Shown piece after piece: positions 5,631 to 9,065 of a stretch of 9,065 nucleotides of DNA. This stretch comes from VHBM01 sp052386635 (GTDB lineage: Archaea > Thermoproteota > Nitrososphaeria > Nitrososphaerales > Nitrosopumilaceae): assembly GCA_052386635.1 (NCBI GenBank), contig JBQTJY010000071.1, positions 1 to 9,065 on the forward strand, read 5' to 3'. A program made the translations under genes and the position numbers. Numbering within the stretch: the stretch's first letter is position 1; each line of letters starts with the position of its first letter. The notes beneath the pieces were generated by a model, which did no database searches, was not told the origin of the DNA, and worked only from the letters and a program-made list of their open reading frames with translations.

Positions 5631-5652
5631 CATAATCTCAATTAGGATTATG
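5631..5652. repeat. Palindrome, copy 2 (downstream of leuB, upstream of cupredoxin)
   Basis: Perfect seven-base arms CATAATC (5631-5637) and GATTATG (5646-5652) surround an eight-base centre. It matches copy 1 at 5034-5055 at all but three positions and in the same orientation. It is 36 bases beyond the leuB stop, so a 3'-end signal for the ilv/leu operon is one reading; an upstream control site for the cupredoxin gene is another. Confidence 0.7.
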
Positions 5653-5687
5653 AAATCACAAAACCATTTCTACAGTGTTTCATTAAA

Positions 5688-6704
5688 TTATGCTAGTTTT
5701 CTTAATATTTCTGCTGTAAATTCTTGAGTTGTTTTATTTCCGCCAATGTCTTTAGTTTTAGAACCGCTTTTTACAACATCATATACTGCAGATTCTACTT
5801 TTTTTGCAACCTCAAAACACCTTTTGTCATTGTTTTTTGTCCCAAGCCAGTCAAGCATCATCTTAATTGATAAAACAAATGATGATGGGTTTGCAATGTG
5901 TTTTCCTGCAATATCAAATGCAGCCCCATGTACTGGCTCAAAGAGGGCAAAGTTATCGCCAATGTTTGCAGCAGGTGCCATCCCAAGTCCTCCTACTACT
6001 TGTGCTGCCTCATCTGATAAAATATCGCCAAACAAGTTTGTAGTTACAATCACATCAAACTCTTCAGGTTGGCGGATAAGGTTCATTGCACACGCATCAA
6101 CATACATTTGCTCAAATTTGATATCAGAATAGCTTTTTGCAACCTCGCTGCATGCCTTGGCAAATATTCCATCAGTTTTTCGCATTACATTTGATTTATG
6201 AACACATGTTACCTTCTTTTTGTGGTTTCTTTGCTTTGCTAGAGAAAAAGCATATTTTGCAATTCGCCTTGATGCAGGATCAGAAATCACTCTCATTGCT
6301 ACTGCTGCGTTATCAATTTCAAACTCGGTTCCTGTGTAAAGGTCCTCTGTGTTTTCCCGAGCAATCACAAGGTCAATGTTGTCTTTTAGGGCTGGCATAT
6401 TAGGATATGATTTTGCAGGCCTAATGTTTGCATAAAGATCAAGCAATCTTCGCAATACTACAATTACATCTGCTGCACTTTCACCTACAGGTGCCTTTAG
6501 ACATGCATCTGATTTTTTTACAGACTCTAGTGTTTCATCAGGCAATGCCTTGCCTATTTTTTTAAGTGCAGTATCTCCAGCAAGTAGTGTCTCAACTGAT
6601 AATTTTAGTCCAAGCTTGTCATTAATTGTCTCAAGTACAGAAATCGCAGATTCGGATATCTCAGGTCCAATACCATCCCCTGTGATTAGTGAAATGTGAT
6701 ACAT
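5688..6704 (-). CDS. leuB: 3-isopropylmalate dehydrogenase or close beta-decarboxylating dehydrogenase
   Basis: 338 residues from ATG 6704. It belongs to the isocitrate/isopropylmalate dehydrogenase family: ITGDGIGPE (7-15), substrate helix VVLRRLLDLYANIRPA (82-97) with Arg85 and Arg95, ARENTEDLYTG (115-125) with Arg116 and Tyr123, Lys170 and the metal-binding aspartates 203, 227 and 231. HGAAFDIAGK carries Asp264 followed by Ile, the pattern that selects NAD+ over NADP+. Its place after leuA argues for the oxidation of 3-isopropylmalate to the precursor of 2-ketoisocaproate. The Arg-Arg before LDLYAN and the NTED segment also resemble homoisocitrate and isocitrate dehydrogenases, so specificity is inferred from context. 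An in-frame TTG at 6716 would add four residues, but ATG 6704 is about 25 bases from a TATA-like box. It is the last gene of the operon. Confidence 0.85.
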   Translation of the reverse strand: MYHISLITGDGIGPEISESAISVLETINDKLGLKLSVETLLAGDTALKKIGKALPDETLESVKKSDACLKAPVGESAADVIVVLRRLLDLYANIRPAKSYPNMPALKDNIDLVIARENTEDLYTGTEFEIDNAAVAMRVISDPASRRIAKYAFSLAKQRNHKKKVTCVHKSNVMRKTDGIFAKACSEVAKSYSDIKFEQMYVDACAMNLIRQPEEFDVIVTTNLFGDILSDEAAQVVGGLGMAPAANIGDNFALFEPVHGAAFDIAGKHIANPSSFVLSIKMMLDWLGTKNNDKRCFEVAKKVESAVYDVVKSGSKTKDIGGNKTTQEFTAEILRKLA

Positions 6705-6725
6705 CTTACTTTCCAAGTATAGTTA

Positions 6726-6733
6726 ATTGTTTA
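6726..6733 (-). promoter_or_regulatory. Possible internal promoter between leuA and leuB
   Basis: On the minus strand CTTTAAACAATT contains a TATA-like core centred about 25 bases before ATG 6704, just after the leuA stop (6738-6740). It fits the spacing of the other leaderless promoters here. leuB may therefore be read both from the upstream operon promoter and from this one. Confidence 0.45.
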
Positions 6734-6737
6734 AAGA

Positions 6738-8255
6738 TTAACTTCCTACCTTACTTTCCTTTAGTGATTTCTTTAGCATTACTCGATTTATCCCATCAAT
6801 CATTGCCTGAACACTTGTTGTTACAATGTCTTCGCCAATTGACTTTGATGAAACCTTGTTGCCATATGCGTCTTCAAGCTTTATTGTTACCTCACATAAT
6901 GCATCAGAGCCGCCAGAGATAGAGTCAAGCCTGTACTCTTTTACTCTGACTTCAGATATTTTGCCTGTTATCTTTTGGATTGCATTAAGTGATGCATCTA
7001 CAGGTCCTACTCCATAGTCTGTTGCAAAATAGTCCTTACCGTCTATGTTTATTTTTACAAAAGCATAAGGCATTGTGCCAATTCCTGTAGAGACAGAAAA
7101 TCCAGTTAGCTGAACTATTCTCTTTATTCCACGCTCTCCCATCACCTCGCTTGCAATTGAAAGCAATTCTACATCAGTAACATGTTTTCCTTGGTCTCCT
7201 ATTGCCTTGACTTTATCAAGTATCTGGTGTGTTTGCTTTTCGTTTGGCTTTACTCCATAGTCTTCAAGCATTGCAAGCATTCCATGAACTCCTGCATGCT
7301 TTCCTACCTGTAGCCATCTTGTTCTGCCAACAAGTTCTGGACTGATAGGCTCGTATGTCAATGGGTTACTCAAGATTCCATGTGTGTGGATTCCTGATTC
7401 ATGGCCAAATGCATTTTCGCCAACTATTGCCTTGTTTGGCTGAACTGCAATTCCAGCAAGATTTGAAACAAATCTTGATGTATCATAGAGAAGCTTTGTG
7501 TTGATGTTTGTTTCCCATTTTTTATCAAACTGCAAGCACTGTAGTGCCATGACTAGCTCCTCAAGTGACGCATTTCCTGCACGCTCCCCTAATCCATTAA
7601 TTGTAACATGTGCACACTGAGCCCCTGCCTCTAGTCCTGCAATTGAATTTGCAACTGCCAATCCAAAGTCGTTATGACAGTGTACACTAACTGGAAGCTT
7701 TGTTACCTGGACTGTATCCTTTGTAATTTCAGCAAAATACTGCGGAGTAGAATAGCCAACTGTATCTGGGATGTTTACTCTGTCTGCTTTTGCCTTTGCT
7801 ACTGCCCCATATACTTTTTTTAGAAATTCACGGTCAGTTCTTGTTGCATCCTCTGCAGAAAACTCTACTTGTAGTCCATGTGATTTTGCATACTCGACAG
7901 ACTCTATTGCCTTTTCAAGTGCTTGCTCTCTTGTGAGTTTTAGCTTGTACTGTAGATGAATGTCAGATGTTGCAATAAAGGTATGGACATAGTTTAGATC
8001 AGAGTCAATTATTGCATCGATGTCTTTTTTGCTTGTTCGCGCAAGACCGCAAATCTCTGCATTCAAGTTTGCATGCGCAATAAGCTTTACTGCCTGTCGC
8101 TCACCGTCTGATACTATAGGAAAACCAGCTTCGATTGCATCTGCACCTAATGCATCAAGTTTTTTTGCAATGAGTAGTTTTTGCTCAGGTGCTAGTGCTA
8201 CACCTGGTGTCTGCTCTCCATCCCTTAGTGTTGTATCAAATATTCTAACTTTCAT
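6738..8255 (-). CDS. leuA: 2-isopropylmalate synthase
   Basis: 505 residues, the full length for LeuA. It condenses acetyl-CoA with 2-ketoisovalerate, the committed step to leucine. The N-terminal HMGL-like TIM barrel carries FDTTLRDGEQTPG (6-18) with metal ligand Asp7, CHND-type VHCHNDFGLA (191-200) with His192 and His194, and NGLGERAGNASLEE (220-233) with Asn228. FGHESGIHTHG (283-293) follows in the linker subdomain, and the C-terminal 120 residues (about 385-495) form the regulatory LeuA dimer domain, where leucine feedback acts in this family. Homocitrate or citramalate synthase are the alternatives; the presence of the regulatory domain, with ilvB, ilvN and a LeuB-like gene adjoining, favours isopropylmalate synthase. 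The ATG overlaps the ilvN stop by an ATGA junction and has a good Shine-Dalgarno site. Confidence 0.93.
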   Translation of the reverse strand: MKVRIFDTTLRDGEQTPGVALAPEQKLLIAKKLDALGADAIEAGFPIVSDGERQAVKLIAHANLNAEICGLARTSKKDIDAIIDSDLNYVHTFIATSDIHLQYKLKLTREQALEKAIESVEYAKSHGLQVEFSAEDATRTDREFLKKVYGAVAKAKADRVNIPDTVGYSTPQYFAEITKDTVQVTKLPVSVHCHNDFGLAVANSIAGLEAGAQCAHVTINGLGERAGNASLEELVMALQCLQFDKKWETNINTKLLYDTSRFVSNLAGIAVQPNKAIVGENAFGHESGIHTHGILSNPLTYEPISPELVGRTRWLQVGKHAGVHGMLAMLEDYGVKPNEKQTHQILDKVKAIGDQGKHVTDVELLSIASEVMGERGIKRIVQLTGFSVSTGIGTMPYAFVKINIDGKDYFATDYGVGPVDASLNAIQKITGKISEVRVKEYRLDSISGGSDALCEVTIKLEDAYGNKVSSKSIGEDIVTTSVQAMIDGINRVMLKKSLKESKVGS

Positions 8256-8734
8256 GCTCCGCTCCTCTGTAATGCAGCTATTCCTGTCCTTGCAATTTCT
8301 AATATGCCAAACGGTTTTACTAATTCTTCAAATGCAGATATCTGATCAGGTGTTGCGGTTAGCTCTACCATCATTGATTCTTTTTTGGCATCATGAACCT
8401 TTGCACCATATGCGTTTGCCAACTTGTTTATCTCCATACTATCTGCTGCTTTGCTGACTTTAATCTTAAACAAGACAACCTCTCTGTATACGGTTTTATG
8501 CTCATCAAGACGCTTTACCTCTATAGTATCAATCATCTTGTCAAGCTGCTTTACTATTTGCTGTATTTGCTTTTCATCACCATATGTCGTTATAGTCATT
8601 CGTGAAAATTCTGGATTTTCAGTTATCCCTACTGAGATGCTATCTATGTTGAAATTTCTTGCCCTAAACAAGTTTGTGACCTTAAAGAGCACACCTGGTT
8701 TGTTTTCAACAAGAATTGACAATATTGCCCACAT
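8252..8734 (-). CDS. ilvN: Acetolactate synthase small (regulatory) subunit
   Basis: 160 residues from ATG 8734. It binds the IlvB catalytic subunit, raises its activity and gives it feedback inhibition by valine. The N-terminal ACT domain (about 2-75) begins WAILSILVENKPGVL, and a C-terminal small-subunit domain follows (about 80-158). With this start, Asn11, Gly14 and Asn29 fall at exactly the numbering of the valine-site residues of E. coli IlvH, which suggests that valine control is retained and supports ATG 8734. GTG codons at 8743 and 8737 are also in frame and would add three or one residues; the first overlaps the ilvB stop by one base. The stop overlaps the leuA ATG. Confidence 0.92.
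   Translation of the reverse strand: MWAILSILVENKPGVLFKVTNLFRARNFNIDSISVGITENPEFSRMTITTYGDEKQIQQIVKQLDKMIDTIEVKRLDEHKTVYREVVLFKIKVSKAADSMEINKLANAYGAKVHDAKKESMMVELTATPDQISAFEELVKPFGILEIARTGIAALQRSGA
8262..8267 (-). promoter_or_regulatory. Shine-Dalgarno site of leuA
   Basis: On the minus strand GAGGAG ends six bases before the leuA ATG (8253-8255), inside the end of ilvN. Internal operon genes here use ribosome-binding sites, whereas the predicted first genes appear leaderless. Confidence 0.65.
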
Positions 8735-8742
8735 CACTATCA

Positions 8743-9065
8743 CTACGATGGTAGTATCATGTCCTTTAGTGGCGTTCCAGGTGCCACAAAAGGTAAGACG
8801 TCTTCTTCTGGATCTATTGGAATATCAATTACAGTAGCAACATCGCTTTTGAGGCCAGCCTTTATTGCTTTACCAAGCTCATCAAGTGACTGGGCCCTTA
8901 TTCCCTGTGCGCCATATGATTCTGCAAGCTTTACATAGTCAGGACAATTTTTTTGATCAACTCCAATCATCCTTCTGTCATAGAATGTTCGCTGCCACTG
9001 GGCCACCATGCCAAGCGAATAGTTGTTGACCAAAAACACTATCACTGGAAGATTTTCTAGTACCG
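8743..9065 (-). CDS. ilvB: Acetolactate synthase large (catalytic) subunit, C-terminal end (partial)
   Basis: The last 106 residues are present; the frame is open to the right edge, so the start is outside the window. The fragment reads ENLPVIVFLVNNYSLGMVAQWQ and continues with FYDRR, CPDYVKLAESYGAQGIRA, then DIPIDPEEDVLPFVAPG. This is the end of the thiamine-diphosphate-binding domain of acetohydroxyacid synthase: the NNYSLGMV..WQ segment supplies cofactor and metal contacts, and PEEDVLPFVAPG is the usual C-terminal signature. The enzyme makes 2-acetolactate from two pyruvates, or acetohydroxybutyrate from pyruvate and 2-ketobutyrate. It is the furthest upstream gene of the ilv/leu operon that is visible; ilvN starts at or just after its TAG. 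The apparent GTG start at 9045 is internal, since homology continues through it. Confidence 0.93.
   Translation of the reverse strand, partial: VLENLPVIVFLVNNYSLGMVAQWQRTFYDRRMIGVDQKNCPDYVKLAESYGAQGIRAQSLDELGKAIKAGLKSDVATVIDIPIDPEEDVLPFVAPGTPLKDMILPS

Noticed and set aside
5034..5652. Mobile element or insertion sequence around the cupredoxin gene
   Set aside because: The flanking repeats are short and in direct rather than inverted orientation as a pair, and no transposase, integrase or target duplication is visible, so only a repeat annotation is supported.
5746..6403. Plus-strand open frames of 128 and 88 codons opposite the LeuB-like gene
   Set aside because: They mirror the codon pattern of an intact dehydrogenase on the other strand and show no protein-family signal.
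8020..8457. Plus-strand open frame of 145 codons opposite leuA and ilvN
   Set aside because: It is antisense to two strongly conserved genes, its translation is low in complexity and has no recognisable family, and it has no promoter or ribosome-binding site.
1..9065. Defence island, CRISPR array, toxin-antitoxin pair, tRNA or rRNA genes
   Set aside because: No regularly spaced repeats, nuclease or toxin motifs, or tRNA-like cloverleaf sequences were seen; the genes are housekeeping, transport and electron-transfer genes in a compact order.

Overview
The window looks like a chromosomal segment of an archaeon, most likely an ammonia-oxidising Nitrososphaerota (Thaumarchaeota, Nitrosopumilus-like). 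The reasons are AT-rich DNA, an archaeal-type aspartyl-tRNA synthetase beside a KH-domain NusA-like protein, a small protein of a family I know only from thaumarchaea, a membrane-anchored single-domain cupredoxin, and TATA-like boxes about 24-26 bases before start codons, as expected for leaderless archaeal transcripts. Genes are packed tightly, with start/stop overlaps and two tail-to-tail overlaps. The lineage is inferred from protein character, not from a search.

Layout. Positions 1-729 (+) hold the end of a family-4-like uracil-DNA glycosylase, coupled by an ATGA overlap to a 3-methyladenine (AAG-type) DNA glycosylase, so this is a two-gene base-excision-repair unit. Positions 726-1358 (-) encode a VTT/DedA-like membrane protein. 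It is divergent from a small DUF6659-like protein (1457-1831, +). Positions 1822-2757 (-) encode a lone OppD/DppD-type ABC ATPase without permease genes. Positions 2843-4646 (+) are a bicistron of a NusA-like KH protein and aspS. Positions 4679-5029 (+) encode an eight-cysteine zinc-finger protein with two membrane segments. Positions 5051-5515 (-) encode the cupredoxin, which lies between two near-identical palindromic repeats. Positions 5688-9065 (-) are a branched-chain amino acid operon read right to left: ilvB (partial), ilvN, leuA, and leuB or a close relative.

The ilv/leu genes form one pathway block. IlvB and IlvN make acetolactate and acetohydroxyacids; LeuA and the LeuB-like dehydrogenase act in the leucine branch. 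IlvC, IlvD and LeuC/LeuD are not in the window. The ilv/leu genes are joined by overlaps, while a TATA-like box between leuA and leuB suggests an additional internal promoter.

I do not see a convincing new defence, mobile or biosynthetic system. The parts most worth a second look are the palindrome-rich surroundings of the cupredoxin gene, the membrane-anchored cross-brace zinc-finger protein, the orphan peptide-type ABC ATPase, and the mixed specificity residues in the aspartyl-tRNA synthetase. No stretch longer than about 200 bases lacks a gene; the longest (5516-5687) holds a promoter and three inverted repeats. I see no tRNA, rRNA, CRISPR array or insertion sequence.
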